A stretch of DNA of 64,000 nucleotides from CAVTQY01 sp963736975 (GTDB taxonomy: Bacteria; Pseudomonadota; Alphaproteobacteria; Acetobacterales; Acetobacteraceae), in contig CAVTQY010000002.1 in the NCBI GenBank assembly GCA_963736975.1, positions 1-64,000 of the forward strand, in the 5' to 3' direction. Below, piece after piece: positions 21,082 through 30,872 of this stretch. Positions within the stretch are counted from its first letter, which is position 1. Each line of letters starts with the position of its first letter. Made by a program: the position numbers and the translations under genes. The notes under the pieces are model-generated. The model was not told where the DNA came from and did no database searches. It saw only the letters and a list, made by a program, of their open reading frames with translations.

Positions 21082-21770
21082 CAGTCCGACACCGGCACGA
21101 ACATGTAACCGACCCCCCGCACGCTGCGGATCACTTCGGGCTTGGTCGGGTCCCGCTCCAGCTTGCGGCGGAGTCGCATCACGCGGTTGTCGATGGCGCG
21201 ATCGAACGTCTCCGCATCACGATGTGCGATCGTCTCCAGGAGCCAGTCGCGGGTCAGGGGACGGTTGGGGTTGTCAACGAAGAGACGCAGCAGGTCGAAC
21301 TCGCTGGCGGCGAGACTAGCCACCGTGCCGTCCGTGAGCACTAGTACGCGCCGTTCCAGGTCCAGCATGGCGGTGCCGACGCGCACCTGGGTCAGAAGCG
21401 GTGGCGGCGGGGCGGATGGGCCGGCACGGCGCAGCAGCGCCTTCACCCGGGCGACGAGCTCGCGGCCCTCGAACGGCTTGGCGATGTAGTCGTCGGCACC
21501 GCATTCGAGGCCAACGACGCGCTCGACCGTATCGGCGGCGGCAGTCAGCATAATGATGCCGACGCGCGCCGATCGGCTGCGCAGCCACTGCGCCAGGGCG
21601 AAGCCATCCTCCGTCTCGTTCAGCTGCACGTCCAGCAGGGCGAGATCGGGCATGGCTTGCTGCACCAGCCGCTTCAGTTCGCTACCGGAGGCCAGGGTGG
21701 TGGGACGTAGCCCGTGCTGCGCCAGGCATTCCGCGATGACCTTCCGCTGGAATGCGTCGTCCTCCACCAC
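21081..21770 (-). CDS. OmpR-family response regulator
   Basis: This protein has about 229 residues. The receiver domain has acidic VEDDAFQ, the phospho-acceptor Asp in LALLDVQLNETEDGFALAQWL, the Thr in IIMLTAAAD and Lys in YIAKPFEG. The C-terminal winged helix has EFDLLRLFVDNPNRPLTRDWLL, DRAIDNRVMRLRRKLE and IRSVRGVGYMF. The usable GTG at 21770 gives MVEDD, but KIVV in front is the typical beta-1 strand and stays open upstream without an ATG, so the true start is uncertain. It is probably the output partner of the convergent hybrid kinase. Confidence 0.88.
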   Translation of the reverse strand: MVEDDAFQRKVIAECLAQHGLRPTTLASGSELKRLVQQAMPDLALLDVQLNETEDGFALAQWLRSRSARVGIIMLTAAADTVERVVGLECGADDYIAKPFEGRELVARVKALLRRAGPSAPPPPLLTQVRVGTAMLDLERRVLVLTDGTVASLAASEFDLLRLFVDNPNRPLTRDWLLETIAHRDAETFDRAIDNRVMRLRRKLERDPTKPEVIRSVRGVGYMFVPVSD

Positions 21771-21940
21771 GACGATCTTAGCGGCGGCACCGGTCAGGCA
21801 GGTGCTCCTGTCTCGACGGCGAAGAGCGTATCAAGCGCAGCCGGCCGATGCACTGGGAATAACGATTCGGGCGGCGAAGGCGGATGCACAACGGCTCCGC
21901 GATGGGCGGAAATCTGACGCAAGTGTTCGACGGTGCGGGA

Positions 21941-22600
21941 TCATCTGAGCACGCGGCAGTATTGCCCGCCTTGCGGGCGGTGCACGACCCTTACGGTCTT
22001 GCTGCTGCCGCCGCCGCAGAAGAAGCGACCCTGGCGGTCGGCTTCCAGGCCGGATACGCCGACCCCTTGCGGCATCTGGAGCCGTTCGAGGACCCGCCCG
22101 GTCTGCGGGTCGATGCGCCTCACGTCGCTCGCATCCTTTTCCCAGGTACCGTGCCAGAGCTCGCCGTCCACCCAGGTCACGCCGGTCACGAAGCGATCGG
22201 ACTGGATGGTACGAAGTACGGCCCCGGTCTCCGGATCGACCTGATGGATCCTGCGTCCGCGATGCTGGCCGACCCAGAGCGTGCCGTCGGCCCAGGCAAG
22301 CCCGGAGTTGCCTTCATTGCTGGGCGCCGGAATGGTCTTGAGCACCTTGCCGGTCCGGGGATCTATTTTGCGGATCACGGCGCCACCGATCTGGAACAAG
22401 TGCCTGCCATCGAAGGCCGTTCCCGCGTCCGCGGTAACGTCGAGCGCGCCCACGACCTCTCCGCTGTCCGGATCGAGCGCATTCAGCTTGGGGCCGGAGG
22501 CGAACCACACGCGCTGCCCGTCGAAGCTCACCCCATGCACACCCTCCGCCTCGGGAAAGGGCCCGTATTCGCGATGAATCTCGGCGGCGGTGTCTTTCAT
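21941..22600 (-). CDS. Beta-propeller protein, glutamine cyclotransferase-like
   Basis: This 219-residue protein is built of repeated ~40-residue blades of the type VWFASGPKLNALDPDSGEVVGAL, VIRKIDPRTGKVLKTI, IHQVDPETGAVLRTI and VRRIDPQTGRVLERL. That pattern is typical of glutamine-cyclotransferase/YncE-like propellers. No signal peptide is visible, so it is probably cytoplasmic. The ATG at 22600 lies 9 nt downstream of the winged-helix regulator gene. The C-terminus is short and may be slightly truncated. The function is unknown. Confidence 0.72.
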   Translation of the reverse strand: MKDTAAEIHREYGPFPEAEGVHGVSFDGQRVWFASGPKLNALDPDSGEVVGALDVTADAGTAFDGRHLFQIGGAVIRKIDPRTGKVLKTIPAPSNEGNSGLAWADGTLWVGQHRGRRIHQVDPETGAVLRTIQSDRFVTGVTWVDGELWHGTWEKDASDVRRIDPQTGRVLERLQMPQGVGVSGLEADRQGRFFCGGGSSKTVRVVHRPQGGQYCRVLR

Positions 22601-22609
22601 GTCGGCAGT

Positions 22610-23845
22610 CTAGCCGTGCGCCAGCGGGCCCGGAAGCAACAAGCTCGTCGGGAAACCCGGCACGCTCGGCGCCACCCAGCGGCAAGCCCGGCCACGCCCG
22701 AAACACTCGACCTGCCCCGCTTCGGCGAGTGCCTCGAGCGCGCGTTGGATCGAGCGAGGGCTGACGCCGAGTGCCAATGCCAGCGCTGAGCTCGACCATG
22801 CCTCGCCATCGGCGAGGAGGGCCAGCACCTCGGGGTGATCTCTCTCGACGGGAGGCGCGAGCACCGCGACGGCCGGTGCGCGGTCCGGCCTGAGCGCGAA
22901 GCCCCGCTTGGTGGCGCACAACCCGGCGAAAGGGGCCAGGATCTTTCGCAGCCGCCCGACTTCGACGCGCAGGCGCGCTCGATGGCTGTCATCGGCATGG
23001 CGGGCGCGGAAGGCGCGCCCGATCAGCGTCTCGCGCGGCACGTCGCCGGGCCAAGCTTCGGCGAACGCACGGGCGAGCGCGAACAGCACCGGACGACCGA
23101 CGAGCGGAACGATGGTTGTCCCGCTCCGCAACACATTGCGGCACGCGTCGATCAGGAGCGTGTTCGAGGCCATCAGCGCCTCGACCTCGGCCAGGTTCAG
23201 CACCCGGTCCTGCTCGCGCGCGATCAGCCGCGCCGCGGGCGCCTCGAACGCGTCGTTCGCCCGTTCGACCTCGGCCGCGAGCGAGGGAATGCCCGCGTGG
23301 CGCGCGGCGTGCCGGGCCCGGTCGAGCGCGATGCGCGCCGACCCTGCCCTGACACGCCGCATCGCCGTCCCGGCGACGACCAGCCAGTAGCCGGCTCGCG
23401 ACGGCGGCGCCAGCGCGGTGACATCCAGCCCGGCGAGCGTTCGTTCCGCCTCGTCGAGGCGTCCGATCAGGAGCAGCCGTCTTGCCTCGAGGTAGCCGGC
23501 GTGGGTGGAATTGGCTTGATCGCCATACGACTCGAGCGCCGCCCGCGCCTCGCCGAGCGCCCGCGTGGGCCCGCTCAGATCGCGCGACACAAGCGCGATC
23601 TCCGCCTCGCCAACGATGCACCGCGCCTTGGCGATCGCCTCGTTCGGACCGAAACCGAGGGCGGCACCCCGCAGCAATTCCCTCGCCCGGGCGAGCTCGC
23701 CGAGTTGCGCCATTGCGATGCCGCGCAGCGCCAGTGCCGGCGGATCATCGCGCAGCGCGACCAGCTTCAGCGCCGCGAGCGGGTCGCCCACCGCCAACGC
23801 ACGGCCCGCCGCCTCAATCAACGGGTCCCTCTGCAATCCCGTCAT
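22610..23845 (-). CDS. Winged-helix transcriptional regulator with TPR-like N-terminus
   Basis: This protein has about 411 residues, with ATG at 23845 (a GTG at 23854 is an alternative). Residues 1-200 are Ala/Leu-rich helical repeats (GDPLAALKLVALRDDPPAL, ALRGIAMAQLGELARARELL) like TPR. Residues ~240-320 form an OmpR/SARP-like winged helix (ETLIGRAFRARHADDSHRARLRVEVGRLRKIL). A second small helix-turn-helix near the C-terminus reads SSALALALGVSPRSIQRALEALAEAGQVE. It is divergent from the first DUF899 gene 62 nt away and co-directional with the propeller gene. It may regulate either. Confidence 0.75.
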   Translation of the reverse strand: MTGLQRDPLIEAAGRALAVGDPLAALKLVALRDDPPALALRGIAMAQLGELARARELLRGAALGFGPNEAIAKARCIVGEAEIALVSRDLSGPTRALGEARAALESYGDQANSTHAGYLEARRLLLIGRLDEAERTLAGLDVTALAPPSRAGYWLVVAGTAMRRVRAGSARIALDRARHAARHAGIPSLAAEVERANDAFEAPAARLIAREQDRVLNLAEVEALMASNTLLIDACRNVLRSGTTIVPLVGRPVLFALARAFAEAWPGDVPRETLIGRAFRARHADDSHRARLRVEVGRLRKILAPFAGLCATKRGFALRPDRAPAVAVLAPPVERDHPEVLALLADGEAWSSSALALALGVSPRSIQRALEALAEAGQVECFGRGRACRWVAPSVPGFPTSLLLPGPLAHG

Positions 23846-23907
23846 ACTTGTCACTCTGTGCCGGTCCTGGTGCGGTCTACCTTTTCGTTCGAGTTGGGAG
23901 ACACACC

Positions 23908-24702
23908 ATGACTGTGCCCAGTACGATCACACAAGTCGAAGGCAGCGAGTTGCCATCCTCTCACCCGCCCATCGTGTCGCGGGAAATCTGGGAGGCAGCG
24001 CGCCAGAAGATGCTGATCAAGGAGAAAGCTCATATGCGGGCCGGGGACGCGCTCGCGGCAGAACGCCGCCGGATGCCGTGGATGGAAGTCCAAAAAGCCT
24101 ACGGATTTGAAGGGCCGCAAGGCAAGGTCAGCCTTCTCGATCTGTTCGCGGGCCGGCGGCAGCTCATCGTGTATCGGGCTTTCTTCGAGCCAGGTGTCCA
24201 TGGTTGGCCGGACAATGCTTGCATCGGCTGTTCACTGGGTGCGGATCAGGTCTCCCACCTTGCACATCTGAACGCGCGCGGCACCACGTTGGCCTACGCG
24301 TCGCGTGCGCCGCAGCACGACATTCAGCGGCTGAAAGCCCGGATGGACTGGATGATGCCGTGGTACACCATCACCGACGACTTCGACGCGGATTTCGGCG
24401 TCGATGAGTGGCACGGCCACAACGCATTCATCCGCGACGGCAACCGAATCTTCCGCACGTATTTCATCAACGTGCGTGGCGATGAGGCGATGGGCACGGT
24501 TTGGAGCTATCTCGACCTGACCGCGCTTGGCCGCCAGGAACTCTGGGAGAATTCCCCGGACGGCTATCCTCAGAGCCGGCCGTACAAGTGGTGGAATTGG
24601 CACGACAGCTACGTCGCCGACGCAGCGCCCGATTCCGAATGGGTGCAAGCGTCCGACGTCGGGGAGGCCGCCTTCCGCGAGGGCAAGGAGGACCAATCGT
24701 GA
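23908..24702 (+). CDS. DUF899 (thioredoxin-like) protein 1
   Basis: This 264-residue protein starts at ATG 23908 after GGGAG. It has the DUF899 architecture: an N-terminal helix rich in charged residues (REIWEAARQKMLIKEKAHMRAGDALAAERRRMPW), a thioredoxin-like core with NACIGCSLGADQVSHL (a CxxC), RMDWMMPWYT, and a conserved HGHNAFIRDGNRIFRTYF. The family is thought to be redox-related, but its reaction is unknown. It is followed by an overlapping small membrane-protein gene and then a second DUF899 gene. Confidence 0.9.
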   Translation: MTVPSTITQVEGSELPSSHPPIVSREIWEAARQKMLIKEKAHMRAGDALAAERRRMPWMEVQKAYGFEGPQGKVSLLDLFAGRRQLIVYRAFFEPGVHGWPDNACIGCSLGADQVSHLAHLNARGTTLAYASRAPQHDIQRLKARMDWMMPWYTITDDFDADFGVDEWHGHNAFIRDGNRIFRTYFINVRGDEAMGTVWSYLDLTALGRQELWENSPDGYPQSRPYKWWNWHDSYVADAAPDSEWVQASDVGEAAFREGKEDQS

Positions 24703-24959
24703 GTGCGACCGGTCTGGACACCGGGCACTGCCGGCTCGCGGCCGCGATGCCTGCCTTGTCCGGGGGACTTCGCCTCGCCGCGGCGCCGACCTTCGCCGTC
24801 CTGGCGCTGCTGTCCGCTCTCGGCGGCAGTCCCATGGGAGATTTCTGCGCCGTCGCCTCCTGGTGCCCGGTGAACTCGATGGCGCTCATGTACACGCTCA
24901 TGAGCGTGTTCCACGCGCCGGCCTGGCTCAAGCGGAGCTCAGCTGCCCAAAGTCCCTGA
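24699..24959 (+). CDS. Small membrane protein between two DUF899 genes
   Basis: This is an 86-residue protein starting at GTG 24699, whose GTGA overlaps the preceding DUF899 stop. There are two hydrophobic segments (LRLAAAPTFAVLALLSALGG and MALMYTLMSVFHAPAWL) with a Cys pair between them (FCAVASWCPVN). The overlap and position suggest co-translation with the DUF899 proteins. No named family is recognised. Confidence 0.65.
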   Translation: MSATGLDTGHCRLAAAMPALSGGLRLAAAPTFAVLALLSALGGSPMGDFCAVASWCPVNSMALMYTLMSVFHAPAWLKRSSAAQSP

Positions 24960-24990
24960 TTTAACCGACCGACAAATACGGGAGAAAACG

Positions 24991-25738
24991 ATGGCGCAAA
25001 GCGCAGCAGACCAGCCCGGCCTTCCCGAGATCGTCGACCGGAGCATTTTCCAGACGAAGTTGGACTCGCTGCGGCTCCGCGAGAAGGCTCACACCAAGGA
25101 AGGTGACGCGATCGCGGCAGCCCGACGGCGCTTGCCGATGGTTGCCGTTGACGCCGCCACGCCGCTCGTCGGCTCGAGCGGGCCGACCACGCTCCTCGCG
25201 GCATTCGAAGGCCGCCGAATGCTCATTGCCTATTACTTCATGTGGCATGCCGGCCGCCCGGCGCCGGAGCAGTGCGAGGGCTGCACCTGGGTCGCGTCGC
25301 ACATCCGCGAGCTCGCCTACATCCACCAGCGGGACGCAACACTCGCGGTATTCGCGCAGGGCCCGTACGAGGAAAGCGCCAAGTACCGCCACTTCATGGG
25401 CTGGGAGATGCCGTGGTACTCGGCGGCGGGCGCGCTCGACACGCTCCTGATCGGGCGCCGTATCGGCATGATGCACATCATCTGCTACTTGCAGCGAGAC
25501 GCCGAGGTGTTCGAGACCTACTGGACCACGCTTCGCGGCGTCGAGGCCATGGACAACAGCTATCGCGTGCTGGACCTCACGGTCTACGGACGGCAGGAAA
25601 CCTGGGAGGACTCACCCCCCGGATGGCCGCAGCGCTTCAGTGGCAAGCAGACGTTCCGCGTGAACGGACGCCCGACGCCGCAATGGTCCCGCCTCGAGTT
25701 CTGGCCAATCCGACGATCTCGGAGGAACACAGCCATGA
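24991..25738 (+). CDS. DUF899 (thioredoxin-like) protein 2, late frame change
   Basis: The ATG at 24991 follows GGGAG. DUF899 landmarks are LREKAHTKEGDAIAAARRRLPMV, CEGCTWVASHIRELAYIHQRD (a CxxC), KYRHFMGWEMPWYS and DLTVYGRQETWEDSPPGWPQ. As written, the frame runs straight into the next gene. One base of frame change near 25695 would instead give a C-terminus GQSDDLGGTQP, with its TGA overlapping the ATG of the glutathione transferase gene (ATGA). That arrangement is more natural. About 248 residues. Confidence 0.85.
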
Positions 25739-26425
25739 AACTCTATCTCTTCGCGGCGGGTCGTGCCTTCGGCGTGGTCGCGCTGAAGAACCATCTTGGG
25801 CTCGACTGCGAGATCGTGCCTCTCGACTACCGGCGCGGCGATCAACTTGCGCCCCGATATCTCGCGCTCAACCCGAACAAAAAGATGCCGACGCTCGAAG
25901 ATGGCGGGTTCGTACTCTGGGAGTCGAACGCGATCCTCTTCTACCTGGCGGCCAAGCATCCAGAGACCGGGCTCTGGCCGGCGGATCTGCGAGGGCAGGC
26001 CGATGTCTTACGTTGGCTTGCCTGGGAGAGCGCGCACTGGGACGCCAAGTCCTGCGGCATGGTCTCGTTCGAGAAGGCATCGAAGGCCGTCCTGGGGCTC
26101 GGACCGCCGGATCCTGCATTCATCGCGCGAGGCCAACAGAACTTCCGTCGAATTCGCCGCCGTTCTGGACCAATCTCTCGCGGGCAAAACATGGCTGACC
26201 GGCGAGCGGCTGACGATCGCGGACTTCTCGGTGGGCGGGATGATGCCCTCGGCCGAGGCGATGGAACTTTCCTTCGCGCCTTTTGCGGAGATCCGCCGGT
26301 GGTACGAAGGGCTGACAAGACTGCCGGGTTGGCGGGATGCGCTCGCGGCCAGGAATGCGACGGTCGCCGCAATGCGATCGGGCGGAACCAATCAGACTTC
26401 GAGCTTCGTGGGACCAGCAGGATAG
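25735..26425 (+). CDS. Glutathione S-transferase family protein (one frame change)
   Basis: The ATG at 25735 follows GGAGG. The thioredoxin-fold N-terminal domain (MKLYLFAAGRAFGVVALKNHLGL, LNPNKKMPTLEDGGFVLWESNAILFYLA) carries the conserved cis-Pro and glutathione-binding Glu-Ser. The helical C-terminal domain is interrupted by a frame change near 26135 and continues as AAVLDQSLAGKTWLTGERLTIADFSVGG (the N-capping box with Asp) to 26425. About 229 residues. It is likely a detoxification or thiol-transfer enzyme acting with the redox-like DUF899 proteins upstream. Confidence 0.83.
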
Positions 26426-26749
26426 CCTCACTACGAGGGCGACGGCTGACTGATAAAGTCGCCGAACGGCAGCTTTCGGGATGGCCTGCTCTGCCATCGA
26501 ATGACCGCGTCGGGTCGACTGCTGCCGACCGCGCGTCACGAAGAACGGCGGCTACCCCCATCGCCGCTCCCGAAAACGGCCGGTCGGTAAGCGGCCATTC
26601 TCGCCCTGGACGACGCTGGCGGCTGGTCAACACCCTATACTGTACTGTGCCGCCGCTCCGCGGTCGGTCACAGGGAGCGATCATCCACCGCGAGATGCAA
26701 CATCTGGTATCTTACCACCGCGGTCCAGAGTCGGGGAGCGAATTCGACC
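26426..26749. other. Intergenic, no gene seen
   Basis: There is no supported frame. The plus strand near 26630-26660 (ACACCCTATACTGTACTGTG) is AT-richer than the surroundings and may hold the promoter of the phosphoesterase gene. No clear dyad or terminator is visible. Confidence 0.4.
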
Positions 26750-28156
26750 ATGCCAGCACCTGACATACGCCACGTCGTGGCTCTGCTGCTGGAGAACCGC
26801 TCGTTCGACTGCATGCTCGGTCAACTCTATCCCGCTTCCGAAGCCTTCGACGGACTGACCGGAACCGAAACCAACATCTGGCACCACGGTGACGAGCGGA
26901 CCGAAATTGCCGTCTGGACGGATGCGACCATGGACCCCGGATCCGTGCTTGTCCCCGACCCCGATCCCGGAGAGCGGTTCAAGGACATCCAGGAGCAGAT
27001 CTCGGGTCAGTCCGGTTTTGCTGCGCCCATGGGCGGGTTCGTCGACAACTACATGTCCCAGCCAATCAGCAAAGTGACGCCGCGTCCCGAGGCGGTGATG
27101 CACTACTTCACCCAAGCCCACGTTCCTGTGATCAGCCAGCTTGCCCGCGCGTTCGGGGTGTCGGACCAGTGGTTCGCGTCGGCACCCTGCCAGACTTGGC
27201 CCAATCGACTTTTCGCCCACACGGGCAGCGCCGGCGGAGACGTCAACAACACGCCCGATCACGTGCCCTACATGATGCCGACCACCTTCGAGCGGGTGGC
27301 CGCGCGCGACAGGACATGGGGCATCTTCTTCCATGACTTCCCCCAGACGGCGACCCTGGGACGGCTGTGGTCTCATCCTGGAGGCTTTCACCGGTTCGAC
27401 AATTTCCTGCTCGATGCCGCGACGGGAAACCTGCCGTCCTACAGTTTCATCGAGCCTCGGTATTTCGCCGACATCATCGGGAACAAGATGCCGAACGACG
27501 AGCATCCGCCCCACAATGTCGCCGATGGGGAGGAGCTCATCGCAACCGTCTACAACGCCCTTCGCGTCGGACCCGCATGGCGGAACACGCTCCTGATCAT
27601 CACCTATGACGAGCACGGTGGCTGCTTCGATCACGTGCTCCCGCGGGAGGCTGCACCGCCTGGCGGCCCAACGCCCGACGGCTTTTCCTTCGGCCGCTTC
27701 GGCGTCCGCGTGCCTGCCGTCATCGTCTCCCCATATGTCGCCGCGGGGCGCATCATCCGCCCCCCGGGTTCGACGCCCTTCGATCACACCTCCATCTTCA
27801 AGACCTTGCAGGAGCTATTCGGACTGGACCCGTCCCCGCTCACCCCGCGCACGGCGGCGGCGCCATCCTTGCTCGCCGTGCTCACTGCGACCCCGGACAA
27901 TGACGGCCCGGCGAGCGTCGCCTCAGCTGCGTCCCAGGCCGATCCGGCGGAAGTCTCCCGGCTGGCGGCACTTCCGCCCAATGGCATGCAGCAGGGCTTG
28001 GCCAGGGCTGCGGTCAAACTTCCCACCTTCGGGGCGAACCCGACCTTGCATATCCGGCGCCTCGCGGCCGCCCCGCAGATCATGCCAGATCATCCGACAG
28101 TCGCGTCTGCCGCCGGCGCCGCCATCGCTCATTTTGGCGCGTTCATCGGCAAGTAG
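26750..28156 (+). CDS. Phospholipase C/acid phosphatase-type phosphoesterase
   Basis: This intact 468-residue protein belongs to the bacterial phosphoesterase family that contains PlcC/AcpA. The metal/nucleophile region is VVALLLENRSFDCMLGQLYP. Later motifs are SQLARAFGVSDQWFASAPCQTWPNRLFAHTGSAGG, SFIEPRYF, NTLLIITYDEHGGCFDHVLP and RVPAVIVSPYVAAG with DHTSIFKTLQELFG. There is no signal peptide, unlike many exported family members, so the location is uncertain. The C-terminal ~90 residues are Ala/Pro-rich and less conserved. Confidence 0.88.
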   Translation: MPAPDIRHVVALLLENRSFDCMLGQLYPASEAFDGLTGTETNIWHHGDERTEIAVWTDATMDPGSVLVPDPDPGERFKDIQEQISGQSGFAAPMGGFVDNYMSQPISKVTPRPEAVMHYFTQAHVPVISQLARAFGVSDQWFASAPCQTWPNRLFAHTGSAGGDVNNTPDHVPYMMPTTFERVAARDRTWGIFFHDFPQTATLGRLWSHPGGFHRFDNFLLDAATGNLPSYSFIEPRYFADIIGNKMPNDEHPPHNVADGEELIATVYNALRVGPAWRNTLLIITYDEHGGCFDHVLPREAAPPGGPTPDGFSFGRFGVRVPAVIVSPYVAAGRIIRPPGSTPFDHTSIFKTLQELFGLDPSPLTPRTAAAPSLLAVLTATPDNDGPASVASAASQADPAEVSRLAALPPNGMQQGLARAAVKLPTFGANPTLHIRRLAAAPQIMPDHPTVASAAGAAIAHFGAFIGK

Positions 28157-28377
28157 GACACGGCAGAAAACGCACCGGTTCTTCGTCCCCGAGATCGCGA
28201 AGGCCGTCTTCGGGACCGCCGCGAACGGCGCTCCCAGAGTGGCCACGTCCGCTTCCACAGAGTGTCCGCCGAAAGCGGCCGGGCAGCTTGCGTGAAGAGT
28301 TTCGGACGCCGGTAGGCGTACGAAAGTCTCCGAGGAACGAACCCGCGGGCCGACGGGGTGTCTGTATGGGGATTTAG

Positions 28378-29790
28378 CATTACAGTTGCGATTTGCGGTG
28401 ATGTGTTGCTTGGGCGGCGGCTTGATGTGCTCGCCGCCAGAGCGACCAGGCGATGATGTGGGCGGGGTTTATCCGTCGTCGTGCAAGATGTGTCGCGATG
28501 CGCCGGATTTCCTGAAGGGACCAGCGGACAAGCGCCGTAGTGCCGATGTTTTTTTCGGCGTGCCGATGATCACGTTGGCCTTCTGTCGGATGCTCGCCAT
28601 CATCGCAAAGGCCAGCATCACCAGCGAGACGTGGCGGTGCCATCCGTGCCAGGACCTGGTCTCGTTGTGATCCAGACCGAGTTCGTTCTTCGCGGTCTCG
28701 AAGCTATCCTCGATGGACCAGCGGTGACCTTCGATGGTGACCAGCGTCGATAGGGGCGTTCCGGCGGGACACCACGTCGAAAAGAACGCGAGGGCACCGT
28801 CGGCGATGTGGCGGCGGATCAGCAAGCCACGTGTCCAGACCTCGTGTTGCTTGCCGCCGTATTCGTCGGCTGAGAGGTCAGCGAGTTCCACGTAACACCA
28901 CTCGTGAAAGCGTGGCCCCTTGGTTCCAGCACCGGCCGACAGGCGCTGCCAGTCCTGCGGTGGGCGGGATGCGGCGAACGCCTCTGCCGTGCCGCTGATG
29001 AGCTGTCCCTTGCCCCAGGAGCGGACCTGATGTGTGCCCGTCACCCCAAGAACGTAACCCTTGCCGGCCCGGCGCAGCACCTGCTCGACCTCACCCACGC
29101 CGTAGACGGTATCGGCGGCCAGCCAAGCGAAAGGCACTTGTGCAGCCAGCGCTCGCTTGATCATGCCGATCGCGATGCGTGGCTTGGTCGCGAAGGTCGC
29201 ATCTTGCGGCACGTGCGCGGCTGCCAGGCGGGGCGGATCGTCAGTCCAGGCTTTTGGCAGATAGAGGGCGCGATCGATGAAGGCATGGCCGTGGCGCGAG
29301 ACATAGGCCGCGAACACGCCGATCTGGCAGTTCGTGATCTTGCCGGCAGAGCCGGTGTATTGCCGCGCCACGCCGCACGACGCCTTGCCTTGTTTCAGAA
29401 ATCCGGTTTCATCGATCACCAGCACCGCATTGGCATCGCCCAATGTCTCAATGACATATTCGCGCACGATGTCGCGCAGCGCGTCAGCGTCCCACTGTCC
29501 GCGCCCCAGTACCCGATTGCTGCCGCCAGGGGCCCGGATCACCCGCCGCCTCGGCGCGCGCCCAGCCGGTCTTGCGACGCTCCTCGCCGAGCAGCCCATC
29601 CAGGAACAGCCCGGCGGAGACGGCCATGCGCTCCTGCTTGAACAGCGGCCGCATCCGCGCCTTGACCTCGCGCAGTGCAGACGCCCAAAGCTCCAACGTC
29701 CTCTCGATCGATGCACCCGACACCACGATCTCCGAATCGAGTCATGGTTCCGCATCGATTCAGAGAACGACCCTCAGCGCAACTGTAATG
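28378..29790. mobile_element. IS701-family insertion sequence
   Basis: Terminal inverted repeats begin CATTACAGTTGCG at 28378-28390 and end CGCAACTGTAATG at 29778-29790. It is flanked by the 4-bp direct repeat TTAG (28374-28377 and 29791-29794), fitting the YTAR target of IS701. The right-hand TTAG borrows its G from the first base of the neighbouring IS1031-like element, showing that this element inserted later, exactly at that junction. Confidence 0.9.
28380..29726 (-). pseudogene. IS701-family transposase (two frame changes)
   Basis: The family start is SIERTLELWASALREVKARM, in the frame of the ATG at 29726. The frame changes near 29525, then VLVIDETGFLKQGKASCGVARQYTG (first Asp), PFAWLAADTVYG (second Asp) and RWSIEDSFETAKNELGLDH (Glu) follow. 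It returns near 28555 to ALVRWSLQEIRRIATHLARRRI and ends with AAAQATHHRKSQL at the IS edge. The two changes cancel, giving about 448 residues. If they are real, the transposase is inactive. Confidence 0.88.
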
Positions 29791-29793
29791 TTA

Positions 29794-30658
29794 GAGCCCG
29801 TTTCAAAACTCTTGTACGACGCGGGTAAGGGGATTCATGAGAGGGGATGGCCTCTCCTCTGATATCGGATTCGCTGTGGGCGATCATCGAACCGCTGTTT
29901 CCACCGGCGCCGGTGCGGGGACAGGGTGGACGTCCACCGGTCCCAGCCCGAGCGGCGCTGACGGGCATTCTCTTTGTGCTGCGCTCCGGCATTCCATGGG
30001 CCATGCTGCCCATGGAGCTTGGCTGCGGTTCCGGCGTCACGTGCTGGCGGCGATTGCGTGACTGGCAGGCCGCCGGCGTCTGGGATCGGCTGCACCGGGA
30101 GTTGCTGCGCCGATTGCGGGACGCGGATCGGATCGACTGGAGCCGGGCCTGCGTCGATGGATCATCCATCGCGGCAAAAAAGGGGGCGACGCCACGGGTC
30201 CGAACCCCACGGATCGCGGGCGGCCCGGCACGAAACGCCATCTCGCGACGGATCGGCAGGGTATCCCGCTGGCCGTTCTGCTGACCGGCGCCAACGTCCA
30301 CGACAGCGTGCCGTTCGAAGCGCTGATCGATGCAATTCCCGCCATCGGCGGCAAACCGGGACGTCCCAGGCAACGGCCCGACAAGCTGCACGCCGACAAA
30401 GCCTACGATCACCGCCGCTGCCGTGATGCCTGCCGGCGCAGAAACATCGTGCCACGGATCGCCAGACGCGGCATCGAAAACTCCGAAAAGCTCGGCCGCT
30501 ACCGCTGGGTCATCGAGCGCAGCTTCGCCTGGCTCAACAAGTTCCGTCGCCTGACAATCCGCTACGAACGCCGCGCCGACATCCACTACGCCCTCACCTC
30601 GCTCGGTTGCTCCCTGATCTGCCTCCGAGCTCTCGAGGGAAGGTTTTGAAATGGGCTC
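29794..30658. mobile_element. IS1031-like IS5-family element, copy A (865 bp)
   Basis: The ends are GAGCCCGTTTCAAAAC and GGTTTTGAAATGGGCTC, flanked by TTA direct repeats (29791-29793 and 30659-30661), as in the TNA-target IS1031 group. It is nearly identical to the two copies at 48234-49098 and 49102-49965, but in the opposite orientation. Confidence 0.9.
29847..30649 (+). CDS. IS5-family transposase made by -1 frameshifting
   Basis: The first frame runs from ATG 29847 (MASPLISDSLWAIIEPLFPP) to 30284. At 30176-30186 the slippery run AAAAAAGGGGG allows a shift to the -1 frame, continuing GGDATGPNPTDRGRPGTKRH and LAVLLTGANVHDSVPFEAL to 30649. DDE residues are the Asp in CVDGSSIAAKKG, the Asp in LHADKAYDHRRC and the Glu in RWVIERSFAWLNKFRRL. 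Two-frame expression is normal for this group, so this is not counted as a defect. Confidence 0.88.
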
Positions 30659-30872
30659 TTAGGAATCAGGTCGGGTTTGAAGGACCAGCCGCGGGAGGAT
30701 GATAGGTGGTCGGGTGTGGTTGCGGACGCGCCCAGGCGTGTGCTCGAGACCGGAGGCTCATCGTGGAACTTCCGCCAAAGTGCTCGCTCCGAACCCGTTC
30801 GGCCAGTAAGGGCCGCAGGCCATCGCTGACCGCGGAGGGCTGCGGTCTCACGGGTGAGCATGTCGTGCCGGT

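Noticed and set aside
26681..27787. 368-residue open frame opposite the phosphoesterase
   Set aside because: It is antisense to a well-conserved gene and has no family features.
30176..30186. Frameshift mutation in IS1031-like transposase
   Set aside because: The same A6G5 run and two-frame layout is present in copies A and B. It is programmed -1 frameshifting typical of the group.
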